The notes beneath the pieces are model-generated. The model was not told the origin of the DNA and ran no database searches. It saw nothing but the letters and a program-made list of their open reading frames with translations. From positions 1 through 64,000 of the forward strand of contig JAFTVG010000015.1 in assembly GCA_017465885.1 (NCBI GenBank): a stretch of DNA of 64,000 bases, in the 5' to 3' direction. Positions within the stretch are counted from its first letter, which is position 1. The number at the start of each line of letters is the position of its first letter. Origin of the DNA: Clostridia bacterium (lineage in GTDB: Bacteria > Bacillota > Clostridia > Oscillospirales > CAG-272). The position numbers were made by a program, and so were the translations under genes. This document shows positions 1 to 10,764 of this stretch, in pieces.

Positions 1-54
1 AAGTGCAGTAATGCATTCAGCTGACCGATACTAATTGGCCGAGGGCTTGAACAT
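1..54 (+). rRNA. 23S rRNA, 3' end (partial)
   Basis: The window opens inside a 23S rRNA. The segment with CCGATACTAATTGGCCGAGG at about 23-43 is the conserved 3' terminus of bacterial 23S rRNA. The exact 3' end, around base 54, is estimated by analogy. An inverted repeat AAGTGTTCA (67-75) / TGAACACTT (125-133) downstream may belong to the processing or termination region. No 5S rRNA is visible between here and ligA. Confidence 0.9.
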
Positions 55-145
55 CATTGTTCTAAACAAGTGTTCAACGCTGCGTTTGAGTTTCGTTTCG
101 ATCACACTTCTGTTCGGTTTTTAATGAACACTTTTCAAAAGCAGG

Positions 146-171
146 GTCTTCCCAATAGGGAGGGCTTTTTC
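146..171 (+). terminator. rrn operon terminator 1
   Basis: GTCTTCCC / GGGAGGGC can form a stem with an AATA loop (with G-T wobbles), followed by five T residues. It fits termination of the rRNA operon. Confidence 0.6.
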
Positions 172-182
172 TTTTGTTTTTT

Positions 183-205
183 GGCGGATCATTCCGCCTT
201 TTTTT
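183..205 (+). terminator. rrn operon terminator 2
   Basis: A perfect hairpin GGCGGA-TCAT-TCCGCC is followed by seven T residues. It makes a tandem terminator with the hairpin just upstream, as is usual after strongly transcribed rRNA operons. Confidence 0.8.
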
Positions 206-224
206 AAATTGTTAAAGAAAAATA

Positions 225-253
225 TTGTGTTTTTTCTTCAAATATGATACAAT
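225..253 (+). promoter_or_regulatory. ligA promoter
   Basis: A weak -35 TTGTGT (225-230) and a -10 TACAAT (248-253) are 17 bp apart, about 40 bp ahead of the ligA start. It is the only promoter-like pair between the rrn terminators and ligA. Confidence 0.5.
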
Positions 254-282
254 AAAACAGATAAGATCAAGCCACTCACTGA

Positions 283-3572
<3,290 letters not shown>

Positions 3573-3616
3573 AAATTTTTTTGAATCGTTGCAGATAAAT
3601 CCGTATACATTCCTTG

Positions 3617-3654
3617 AAAAAGCCATTTGGGGGCTGCTCCGGATGGCTTTTTTT
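3617..3654 (+). terminator. obgE terminator
   Basis: AAAAAGCCAT pairs with ATGGCTTTTT around a GC-rich inner stem, followed by T residues. It closes the ligA-obgE unit. Confidence 0.8.
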
Positions 3655-3756
3655 AGGGAAAGCCCCCTCTTTTTTAGGGAAAAACGCCCGCTTTGGCGGG
3701 ACAAAAAAGGGTGCAAAAAAAGCCGAAATTTTTTTTGAAAAAATGCAAAATACCCC

Positions 3757-3784
3757 TTGACAAATTTTTAATTTGTGGTATAAT
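3757..3784 (+). promoter_or_regulatory. tRNA-Leu promoter
   Basis: A consensus -35 TTGACA (3757-3762) and -10 TATAAT (3779-3784) are 16 bp apart, starting transcription about 30 bp ahead of the tRNA. Confidence 0.85.
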
Positions 3785-3820
3785 GTCATAGCGGTCAGGA
3801 AACCGACCGAAACAAAATAT

Positions 3821-3907
3821 GCGGGCATGGCGGAATTGGCAGACGCGCTAGATTCAGGTTCTAGTCGAAGCAATTCGGTGGAGGTTCAAGTCCTCTTGCC
3901 CGCACCA
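3821..3907 (+). tRNA. tRNA-Leu (CAG)
   Basis: The acceptor arms GCGGGCA / TGCCCGC pair, with CCA encoded at the 3' end. The anticodon stem CTAGA / TCTAG encloses the loop TTCAGGT, giving anticodon CAG. The long variable arm expected for tRNA-Leu is present, and the T arm contains GGTTCAAGTCC. This 87-nt class II tRNA is the last core gene before the accessory island, and tRNA-Leu genes are common integration sites. No second copy of its 3' end was found by eye. Confidence 0.97.
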
Positions 3908-3913
3908 AACAGT

Positions 3914-3961
3914 AGAAATCCGAACCCAAAGCCGGTAGGCGAAGGGTTCGGATTTCTTTTT
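3914..3961 (+). terminator. tRNA-Leu terminator
   Basis: A 14-bp perfect stem, AGAAATCCGAACCC with GGGTTCGGATTTCT, is followed by TTTT. The AT-rich island begins right after it. Confidence 0.9.
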
Positions 3962-4080
3962 GTGTTCGGTGATATGTGATGTCAATCTGCTGTTGTTGGC
4001 ATCACGCCCGAGCACCGCCCAAGTAAATATCCTTGATAGTTGATGCCAAACGAAAACAATTTTAAGAAAGGATATTTACA

Positions 4081-4437
4081 ATGAAAAATCAGATTACTTA
4101 TACCGAACATAACGGACTTTACTACCCCAATCTTGCGCTCCCCTAACAGACAAGCTACACTCTTGGCAAGTACGCTAATCTGCGTCTTGACTTTATGAAA
4201 AAGCATCGTCGCGGAACGTACACCACCTTGCTCACAGAAGGACGATTAAACGAATACCTACACACCATTGATATTCAGGCTCACGAAATGCTTGATGACA
4301 TAATTCCTCGCCTCACACAAGAACGAGGCATAGACGAAGTTCTGAAGGCTCACAACGCGCTCCAATGGGTTGCCGAGATGAACAACATCAAAGCAAGCGC
4401 CGAAGAAATTGTCTTGCAGGAGGTGATCTATCAATGA
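4081..4437 (+). pseudogene. tnpV-like transposon protein, interrupted by a stop
   Basis: From the ATG at 4081 the frame encodes a TnpV-type protein of about 118 residues, a small protein of unknown role carried by clostridial conjugative and mobilizable elements. The family-like stretches are RRGTYTTLLTEGRLNEYL and ALQWVAEMNNIKA. Codon 22 is TAA (4144-4146), after LALP and before QTSYTLGKY, so the frame is broken. The piece from the internal ATG at 4195 onward is 80 residues. The perfect 11-bp inverted repeat TAAATATCCTT (4024-4034) / AAGGATATTTA (4068-4078) folds the ribosome-binding site into a stem. It overlaps the next gene by ATGA. Confidence 0.7.
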
Positions 4438-4703
4438 GGTCAATCATCAACGAGCTTTGGCACGGAAACATAGTGCCGCAAGAAGATAGCAGAACCAACT
4501 CAAAGGAAATGAAAGAGCTTCTCGGTTATATGTCACGTCACCACGAGGATTTGGAGAAAAGCTTTACCGAAGAGCAAAAAGAAATCTTCGAAAAGTTCCA
4601 CGACTGTTGGAGCGAGTATATGAGTCTTGGGGAAGCAGCTATCTTTGAGTACGCTTTTAAACTCGGGATGCAGATAGCCATTGAAGCATTATCTGAACAA
4701 TAA
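4434..4703 (+). CDS. DUF6809-like small mobile-element protein
   Basis: This 89-residue acidic helical protein starts at ATG 4434, overlapping the tnpV stop in an ATGA arrangement and preceded by GCAGGAGG. It begins MRSIINELWHGNIVPQE and resembles the small DUF6809 proteins that accompany tnpV in clostridial mobile elements. The function is unknown. The family name is from memory of the sequence pattern. Confidence 0.65.
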   Translation: MRSIINELWHGNIVPQEDSRTNSKEMKELLGYMSRHHEDLEKSFTEEQKEIFEKFHDCWSEYMSLGEAAIFEYAFKLGMQIAIEALSEQ

Positions 4704-4710
4704 AACTTAC

Positions 4711-4744
4711 GGTGCTATGCGTATTTTACGTGTAGCACCTTTTA
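4711..4744 (+). terminator. Terminator after the tnpV unit
   Basis: GGTGCTA...TAGCACC, with an inner CGTA...TACG stem, is followed by TTTT. Confidence 0.7.
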
Positions 4745-4779
4745 AATTCTGATCAATCCTACAAAATCCGACAAACCTA

Positions 4780-4808
4780 TTGAAAATCCGCCAACTCTGT
4801 GCTATAAT
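4780..4808 (+). promoter_or_regulatory. Promoter of the excisionase-like gene
   Basis: TTGAAA (4780-4785) and TATAAT (4803-4808) are 17 bp apart. The repeated short motif AAAATCCG(A/C)CAA occurs just upstream at 4763 and 4783 and overlaps the -35, so it may be a protein-binding site. Confidence 0.7.
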
Positions 4809-4844
4809 ATATTTTGTATAAGTTTATTTATAGGAGATTCAAAC

Positions 4845-5042
4845 ATGCCTACTAAAACAGATATGCCTGATCGTTGGTATTCAACAAAAGAAATTTGCGC
4901 TTATCTTGGCATAAGCCGTGACACTATGCTTGTATGGATTTCAACAAAAAATATGCCCGCACACAAAGTAGGACGCAATTGGAAATTCAAAGTAAGCGAA
5001 GTGGATGAGTGGATTAAAAGCGGACAAGCTGCTGACAAATGA
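4845..5042 (+). CDS. Excisionase-type helix-turn-helix DNA-binding protein
   Basis: This 65-residue protein consists of one winged helix of the HTH_17/excisionase type: WYSTKEICAYLGISRDTML, then IPAHK-like recognition (MPAHKVGRNWKF) and DEWIKSG at the end. Such proteins bind DNA as recombination directionality factors or small regulators. It has its own promoter and a TAGGAG site 8 bp ahead of the ATG. It lies directly upstream of the switch-like leader at 5157 and may act on the dyad in that promoter, which is inference only. Confidence 0.75.
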   Translation: MPTKTDMPDRWYSTKEICAYLGISRDTMLVWISTKNMPAHKVGRNWKFKVSEVDEWIKSGQAADK

Positions 5043-5121
5043 CAAAAATGATTAAAGACTACTTGCGCCATTCTATCTTGATTATGATTTGAGTAATTTC
5101 AAACTAAATTCTTTCGACCAC

Positions 5122-5159
5122 TTGACATTTTATTAAAAAGGTGATATGATGTTATCACC
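5122..5159 (+). promoter_or_regulatory. Leader promoter with operator dyad
   Basis: TTGACA (5122-5127) and TATGAT (5145-5150) are 17 bp apart. A perfect 7-bp dyad GGTGATA (5140-5146) / TATCACC (5153-5159) covers the -10 and the likely start point, the arrangement expected for a repressor operator. Confidence 0.7.
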
Positions 5160-5286
5160 ATAAAGAGTGCGTGAGGGACAAGCCCTGTGACCGCCGACAA
5201 CCTGCCAAAAAGGTAAGGTGCCAAAGCTTGAACGATGGGAACAGATATATAGTACTCAACACCCATCGTGACGATGGGTGTTTTTT
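5157..5286 (+). promoter_or_regulatory. SAM-I-clan-like riboswitch leader with terminator switch
   Basis: The segment AGAGTGCGTGAGGGACAAGC, then CCCTGTGA, CGACAACC and AAGGTGCC (5164-5222), follows the order of S-box (SAM-I clan) landmarks: AGAG, GAGGGA, GCCC, TGA, GCAACC and GGTGC. One core base differs (ACAACC for GCAACC), and no convincing P1 helix was found. The expression platform is clear. CGATGGG (5233-5239) can pair with CCCATCG (5262-5268), or ACACCCATCG (5259-5268) can pair with CGATGGGTGT (5272-5281), followed by TTTTTT. The two folds exclude each other. The ligand class is uncertain; the transcription switch is well supported. Confidence 0.6.
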
Positions 5287-5324
5287 GCGTTTCTTGTGGA
5301 ATTTATTTTACAAGGAGAGACATT

Positions 5325-5636
5325 ATGAAGTCAATGTCAAGGTTGCCCTGGTACTATCTTCAGATCTATGTGTATTTGAAAGATGAGGACACAAAAAAAC
5401 AATTTATAACCGATGCGGTAGCCCAAGGCTATCATTTTTCCGACTACTCAATTATATCCAAAGAATCAGATTGCTGTAGTTACTATCGAATTATGCCTGA
5501 TCTTACAATCAGAGATATTGTAGGATGGGCGGGAAATATGATGGTTAAAAATTTGCCACTTAATGAGGTTGATAATTGCCGCTTACTCATCGATTACAAG
5601 CATTTTTTGAGTTTTAGTGCGCAAAACGCTATGTGA
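5325..5636 (+). CDS. Hypothetical protein under the leader switch
   Basis: This 103-residue protein, beginning MKSMSRLPWYYLQIYVYLKD, is not recognised. AAGGAGAGA lies 4 bp ahead of the ATG at 5325, so this start is preferred over the upstream ATG at 5268 inside the terminator. It is mixed alpha/beta, without signal peptide or membrane helix. Residues LPLNEVDNCRLLIDYKHFL near the end are the most hydrophobic. As the first gene after the switch leader it should be the one most directly controlled. Confidence 0.6.
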   Translation: MKSMSRLPWYYLQIYVYLKDEDTKKQFITDAVAQGYHFSDYSIISKESDCCSYYRIMPDLTIRDIVGWAGNMMVKNLPLNEVDNCRLLIDYKHFLSFSAQNAM

Positions 5637-5651
5637 GAGAGGATAAGTATT

Positions 5652-5795
5652 ATGCCTAATATGAATGATTTTCACGCTTTCAACAGTACAAAGGGCGGAA
5701 GTGGCGGTGGCGGATGCTTTCCGTGGAAGACTATCTTGATTTTAGCGATAATTTATGAAATTCTTACCTTGATCGGTCAATGCAAATATGGATAA
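5652..5795 (+). CDS. Small glycine-rich single-pass membrane peptide
   Basis: A 47-residue ORF starts 15 bp after the previous stop, with GAGAGGATAAG upstream. After a polar start (MPNMNDFHAFNSTKGG) comes a flexible GGSGGGGCFPW stretch, then one hydrophobic helix (TILILAIIYEILTLIG) and a short QCKYG tail. The layout is that of a small membrane-anchored peptide. The function is unknown. It sits between the leader-controlled gene and mcrB. Confidence 0.6.
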   Translation: MPNMNDFHAFNSTKGGSGGGGCFPWKTILILAIIYEILTLIGQCKYG

Positions 5796-5906
5796 TCTAA
5801 GGGTGTTTTGACAATAAAAAAGTTCAAAAATTATGAGCATATGAAAATAACGGCAAATGAATAATAAAGCATAAATTCATTTTAAAAATAGAAAAGAGGT
5901 AGAAAA

Positions 5907-8180
5907 ATGGCTGAAGAAAAAAGCACATCAATCTATTGGCCTTCATTAGATGAATATAATCCTGGCATCACTAAGAAAATGTGGGAAGAGGTTCTAAAAG
6001 ATCCTTCTATAACTACGCCCGAAACATTTTCTATGCTCAAAATGATGTTGGAACTTGGCGGCGAAAGCACTTGCGCCCATCTTGCAGAAGTGTATGGTAA
6101 TACCCCAGCTCACTATAATAGCATCGGAAGTACTTTTGGAAGGCGTGTAAAAGATAAATATAATTGCCCCGATTGTATTGACAAAGAGAGCGATGCAACG
6201 GATAGAAATCGTGTATATGTTATTCCGTTTGTGGGGCGAAATGTTAAAGAGAATGGCAACCAAAGATATTCTTGGAAGCTGCGTGATGAATTGAAGGAGG
6301 CGTTGAAAGATATGGCTGTTATTAAGGAAGAATACATACTTACTATAAGTGCTGATTCTGTGGTGTCAACCGATCCTAACTTTACTATGAACAACTTGGG
6401 CTTGGGGGATGACTTTAAGCCGGTGGATGTTTGGTTTGAAGATATGGGCGGTCAAAAAACGAAACGCACCCGAGCAAAAAACGAAAGAAAAATTTCGAAT
6501 CAAACGCTGCCTCGACTTGCTTTTCAAATATATGAAGCTCAGTTGTCTGCTTTATCGGAGCAGGAAAAAGCTGAATACCCAACATGCCAATATGAAAACA
6601 ACGGGAAAATCTATAAAGGAATATATCCAACCGTAGAGGAATTTAGAAAGCAACTCAACAGCATTGAGTATTTGACGTATCCTTGCGCGGATGGTAGTCA
6701 GTTTGTTATATATGCTTGGAATATATTTTCTACGATTCTGTTCGTAAAAGAGTGCCTTAAGAGATTTGGAAACGAGGGGGACAAGTTTATATTAACTTAT
6801 TGCAATAAAGCAGATGGTGAGAGCAAGGACGGCGCAGATGGCTCAGATAGTGCGGATGAGGATGCCTTTACCTCTACGGCTAATAACCATAGCTTAAATA
6901 CAATTCTATATGGCCCTCCCGGCACAGGAAAGACCTATAATTCCGTCAATTATGCGGTTGCAATCATTGAAGGAAAGGATATTGATATTATAGCGACAGA
7001 AAATCATACTGACGTGTTGAAACGTTACAATGCCTATAAAGAGCAAGGTATGATTGCTTTTACAACATTCCATCAGTCGTATGGATATGAAGAATTTATA
7101 GAAGGAATAAAACCTTCCATTTTTGAGTTGGGGGAGAAGAAAGAAGTATGCTACGATATTGTTTCGGGGGTATTTAAAGAATTTTGCCAATCTTCTGTTT
7201 CACATAAAACTCGCAAAGTATATTTTGAAGAAGCTTGGAATGCGCTTCTTAACGACATTAAAAAAAGTAACAATGAAGTTGTAATAAAAAGAGATAGAGT
7301 GACAAAAACATTAAGATGGAATCCAGAAAAACAAAAGTTTTATGATACCATCAAAGGTATGGAGTATTTGTACGCAGATCGTCAAACAGTTGAAAGTTAT
7401 ATGCTCAATAAATTGGATAAAGGCGAGAAAAGCGGAGCAAAAGCACACATATATTACAACTCACAAGGGATTTATCACATATTAAAAGATAGATACCATT
7501 TAGAAGAAGATGACATAACCGTAAGAAACAAGGTCTTCATCATTGACGAAATCAACCGAGGCAACATTTCAAAGATTTTTGGCGAATTGATTACGCTCAT
7601 TGAAGATACCAAGCGCCTTGGTAAGCCCGAAGAAACTACGACTATCTTGCCGTACTCCGGCAAACCTTTTGGCGTTCCCGCTAATGTATATATTCTCGGT
7701 ACGATGAATACCGCAGACCGTTCGATTGCTCAGATTGATACCGCACTACGCAGAAGATTCAGCTTTGTGGAAATGATGCCCGATACAGACGTTCTTGAAG
7801 GAATTGAGGTTGAAGGCATTAACATAGCCAATATGCTCGATATTATCAATCGAAGAATTGAAGTCCTCTACGATAGAGAGCATACTATCGGACACGCATT
7901 CTTCACAGGACTTCGTTCAGAGCCAATCATTGAAAAATTAGCAATTATTTTCAAAAAATCTATCATTCCTTTGTTGCAAGAGTATTTCTATGAGGATTAT
8001 AAGAAAATCAGATTGGTGCTTGGAGATAACAGAAAGAGCGAGGATGCTCAATTTATTATTGAGAAAGCACACGACTATGCTGCATTGTTTGGTGATGTAG
8101 ATGTTGGTCTTGATGACGGTTACAGATATGAAATAAACCAAAATGCGTTTCACAATATCGAAGCTTATCGTTCTATTTAA
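5907..8180 (+). CDS. mcrB: McrB-type GTP-dependent restriction motor
   Basis: McrB is the AAA+ GTPase of the McrBC modification-dependent restriction system; it binds methylated DNA and translocates it for cleavage by McrC. The 757 residues have a variable N-terminal recognition part, then Walker A GPPGTGKT (336-343), Walker B VFIIDEINRG (543-552) and the McrB signature MNTADRSI with the arginine-rich DTALRRRF (about 600-618). AAAGAGGT precedes the ATG. mcrC follows after 24 bp. The N-terminal region does not obviously match the classical E. coli methyl-binding domain, so the modification it recognises cannot be told. Confidence 0.93.
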   Translation: MAEEKSTSIYWPSLDEYNPGITKKMWEEVLKDPSITTPETFSMLKMMLELGGESTCAHLAEVYGNTPAHYNSIGSTFGRRVKDKYNCPDCIDKESDATDRNRVYVIPFVGRNVKENGNQRYSWKLRDELKEALKDMAVIKEEYILTISADSVVSTDPNFTMNNLGLGDDFKPVDVWFEDMGGQKTKRTRAKNERKISNQTLPRLAFQIYEAQLSALSEQEKAEYPTCQYENNGKIYKGIYPTVEEFRKQLNSIEYLTYPCADGSQFVIYAWNIFSTILFVKECLKRFGNEGDKFILTYCNKADGESKDGADGSDSADEDAFTSTANNHSLNTILYGPPGTGKTYNSVNYAVAIIEGKDIDIIATENHTDVLKRYNAYKEQGMIAFTTFHQSYGYEEFIEGIKPSIFELGEKKEVCYDIVSGVFKEFCQSSVSHKTRKVYFEEAWNALLNDIKKSNNEVVIKRDRVTKTLRWNPEKQKFYDTIKGMEYLYADRQTVESYMLNKLDKGEKSGAKAHIYYNSQGIYHILKDRYHLEEDDITVRNKVFIIDEINRGNISKIFGELITLIEDTKRLGKPEETTTILPYSGKPFGVPANVYILGTMNTADRSIAQIDTALRRRFSFVEMMPDTDVLEGIEVEGINIANMLDIINRRIEVLYDREHTIGHAFFTGLRSEPIIEKLAIIFKKSIIPLLQEYFYEDYKKIRLVLGDNRKSEDAQFIIEKAHDYAALFGDVDVGLDDGYRYEINQNAFHNIEAYRSI

Positions 8181-8204
8181 TTCAACTATTGAGAGAGGTG
8201 CGAA

Positions 8205-9473
8205 ATGAAACCTATATATCAAATAAAAGAATATGGTTCGTTTGTCTGTAACAAGGATGTACCCGGTTGTGTATCCTTGCCGGAACGCACCTTTTCTCAA
8301 CTTGAAGAGTTCATTCTAACAAATCAAAGCAAAGATGTAGATGCTCTTGAACTGATGGGACTGTCTGCTCGCAGGGGTGTTGGCAAAATCATAACGGCGA
8401 AGAATTATGTAGGCATCATTACGATGAAAGATGGAACAACCATTGAGATACTGCCTAAGATATATTCTGAGATTGACAATGACGAAACGGGCGCACGTAC
8501 AAAAAAGTTGCTTATAGATATGCTGAAAACTTTGCGTGATTCTCCTTATAAAACACTTCAGACAAGCAACGTGAATATTGAGAAAATGAATGTCTTTGAG
8601 ATTTTTATTAAGATGTTCATAGACGAAATGTATTTTATAGTCAAGCGTGGCTTAAAGTGCAATTATGAAACGATAGAGGAAAACGCCAATTTCTTCAAAG
8701 GAAAAATGAAGTTCTCGCAGCAGGTGAGATACAATATCGCACATAAAGAGCGCAACTATGTGGAATATGGAGCTTTTACCACAAATCGCCCCGAGAACAG
8801 ATTGTTGAAGGCAACCTTGCAGTATTTGTACAAGCACTCAACATCCTCCAAAAATCGAAACGATATAAAAGTCCTTTTGAATTCGTTTGGAGAAGTCGAA
8901 GCTTCTATTGATTACAAATCGGATTTCTCAAAATATATTCCCGATAGGAATATGAAGGACTACACAACCGCATTGCTTTGGAGCAGGGTGTTCTTGATGG
9001 GAAAGAGCTTTACATCCTTTGCGGGATCTGAGGTAGCAGTAGCATTATTGTTCCCGATGGAAACACTATTTGAGAGTTACATAGCGGCTTTGCTCAAAAA
9101 AGAGCTTACTCCCAAGGGATATACAGTATCGGCACAAGATAGAAAATATCATCTGTTCGATGAACCCGATAAAAAATTCTTGATGAAGCCCGATATTGTT
9201 ATTACAAGAAAGTCAGATGGTTGTATTTTTGTGATGGATACCAAATGGAAAGTGCTTTCGGATAGCAAAGCTAATTACGGCACATCGCAGGCAGATATGT
9301 ATCAGATGTATGCGTATCAAAAGAAATATTCGTCCGAGAACGTAACGCTACTATATCCTAAAACAGAGAATGTGAGCAAGGACGATATTGAGTTTTCTTC
9401 CGATGATGGCGTAGTTGTAAGGGTAAGATTTATAGATCTATTTAATATAAATAAATTTCAAGAACTAATTTGA
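8205..9473 (+). CDS. mcrC: McrC-type restriction endonuclease subunit
   Basis: McrC is the nuclease partner of McrB. The 422 residues begin with the McrC N-terminal domain (GVGKIITAKNYVGII, residues 58-72) and end with a PD-(D/E)xK nuclease: PD at 329-330 and D345-T-K347 in MDTKWK. GAGAGAGGTG precedes the ATG. The gene is intact and directly follows mcrB, so a working modification-dependent restriction system is likely. Confidence 0.92.
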   Translation: MKPIYQIKEYGSFVCNKDVPGCVSLPERTFSQLEEFILTNQSKDVDALELMGLSARRGVGKIITAKNYVGIITMKDGTTIEILPKIYSEIDNDETGARTKKLLIDMLKTLRDSPYKTLQTSNVNIEKMNVFEIFIKMFIDEMYFIVKRGLKCNYETIEENANFFKGKMKFSQQVRYNIAHKERNYVEYGAFTTNRPENRLLKATLQYLYKHSTSSKNRNDIKVLLNSFGEVEASIDYKSDFSKYIPDRNMKDYTTALLWSRVFLMGKSFTSFAGSEVAVALLFPMETLFESYIAALLKKELTPKGYTVSAQDRKYHLFDEPDKKFLMKPDIVITRKSDGCIFVMDTKWKVLSDSKANYGTSQADMYQMYAYQKKYSSENVTLLYPKTENVSKDDIEFSSDDGVVVRVRFIDLFNINKFQELI

Positions 9474-9531
9474 AAATTTTGTTTAGTTATATAATCGCAA
9501 TTTTATGAGGCAAAAGACAAAGGTAAGCAAA

Positions 9532-10740
9532 ATGAAAGTATTATCAACTATTAGATACCACTACTATAAGTTTCTTAACAAATTGTGTTTGAGCAGACAT
9601 TATAAAGAAATCAATACGGAAAAAATCAAAAAAGATCACAAAATAAAGAAGATGTTTTTTGAGTTTTTCAAAAACGGTTCGGGGATTTCGCAACAAATTC
9701 ATAAAGATACCACTATAAAAGATATTACAGTATCTAATATTTACGCCAAAGTTTATTATGAAGGTATCTCTTTTTGGAATGTCACGTTTAAGAACTTGAA
9801 TTTGGAACAAGTTTGTTTTCATAATTGTAAATTTACCTACTGTAATTTTGAGAATATAACTACATACCGCAAAAAAGAATTGCTATCTATTACTGATCCC
9901 AAACAAGGGTTTAGTTGTTGTGATTTTATGTTTTGCAATTTTAATAATTGCAATTTTGATCAACTATTCTTTTCGGTGGGAATATTAAAGTGCGTTGATT
10001 TTAAAAATGTTAAATTACAAAATGTTGTATTTCAGATGAATTCATTTAGCCAAGTGAGATTTTTAGATAATTGTTCTCTTTATAATTTATTTATTGCTTC
10101 ACCATCAGGAATGTTTGATATTAGTTTTATAGGAGGAACAGAAAAAATATCAATAGACGCCCATAGCGTTGTAACTGATTTTAAGTATCGCGATAAAGTT
10201 AATGTAGAGAATTTGGCTACTTATTCACTATATAAAAAAGACCATTATAAAAAAGTTGCCTCAACATATTATGCCTTTGAACAGTTGTTTATTGACAATA
10301 ACTTGTTGGATAAAAGTTATAATTGCTATTATCAACGCAAGAAAGCAGAAACAAGAAGCAAAAAATTCTTTCAATCAATTTCAAGTTATTTTAGTGAATG
10401 GATTTTCGGTTATGGTGAATATCCGTTTAGAGCATTAATATCGTTATTAATAACTACAATACTGTATGCACCGATTTATATGATTACTGGTTTTAATACC
10501 GGCGAAAGAATTATTGATTACCCATTTAATTTCGTTTTTTTCTTCAATTGGTCTTTGCAAAAGCTGATAGACTTATTTGAAAGTTTATATTACAGTTTTT
10601 TCACCCTTATTACAGTTGGTCAGGGTTCTCCATACCCCGAGAGCGCATTAACACGTCTGATTTCCTCTTCAGAGTTGTTTGTTGGTGCGATTCTAATTAC
10701 AACATTTACTGCGACATTATTCAGGAAAATAACAAAATAA
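9532..10740 (+). CDS. Pentapeptide-repeat protein fused to an ion-channel pore
   Basis: This protein of about 402 residues has two parts. Residues 75-190 carry A(D/N)LXX-like pentapeptide repeats rich in C, F and N (for example FHNCKFTYCNFENI, CDFMFCNFNNCNF), which form a quadrilateral beta helix. The C-terminal 110 residues hold two membrane helices around a pore loop, TLITVGQG, close to the K+ filter TVGYG but with Q for Y. ATG 9532 is preferred because AAAGGT lies 7 bp upstream; ATG 9505 has no such site. It lies between McrBC and a HEPN protein. A role as a membrane effector of defence is inference; a plain potassium channel is the alternative. Confidence 0.75.
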   Translation: MKVLSTIRYHYYKFLNKLCLSRHYKEINTEKIKKDHKIKKMFFEFFKNGSGISQQIHKDTTIKDITVSNIYAKVYYEGISFWNVTFKNLNLEQVCFHNCKFTYCNFENITTYRKKELLSITDPKQGFSCCDFMFCNFNNCNFDQLFFSVGILKCVDFKNVKLQNVVFQMNSFSQVRFLDNCSLYNLFIASPSGMFDISFIGGTEKISIDAHSVVTDFKYRDKVNVENLATYSLYKKDHYKKVASTYYAFEQLFIDNNLLDKSYNCYYQRKKAETRSKKFFQSISSYFSEWIFGYGEYPFRALISLLITTILYAPIYMITGFNTGERIIDYPFNFVFFFNWSLQKLIDLFESLYYSFFTLITVGQGSPYPESALTRLISSSELFVGAILITTFTATLFRKITK

Positions 10741-10764
10741 TAATTTAACGAGGAGTGAGTGAGC

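Noticed and set aside
3890..3907. Use of the tRNA-Leu 3' end as an attachment site with a direct repeat at the right island border.
   Set aside because: No repeat of the tRNA end was found near 19-24 kb by eye, so a tRNA-targeted integration is not supported.
5160..5286. Cobalamin, TPP, THF or guanidine riboswitch identity for the leader.
   Set aside because: Their core motifs are absent; only the SAM-I-clan landmarks occur in the right order.
10759..10761. GTG 10759 as the start of the HEPN gene.
   Set aside because: Only 3 bp separate it from GAGGAG; TTG 10765 has a normal 9-bp spacing.
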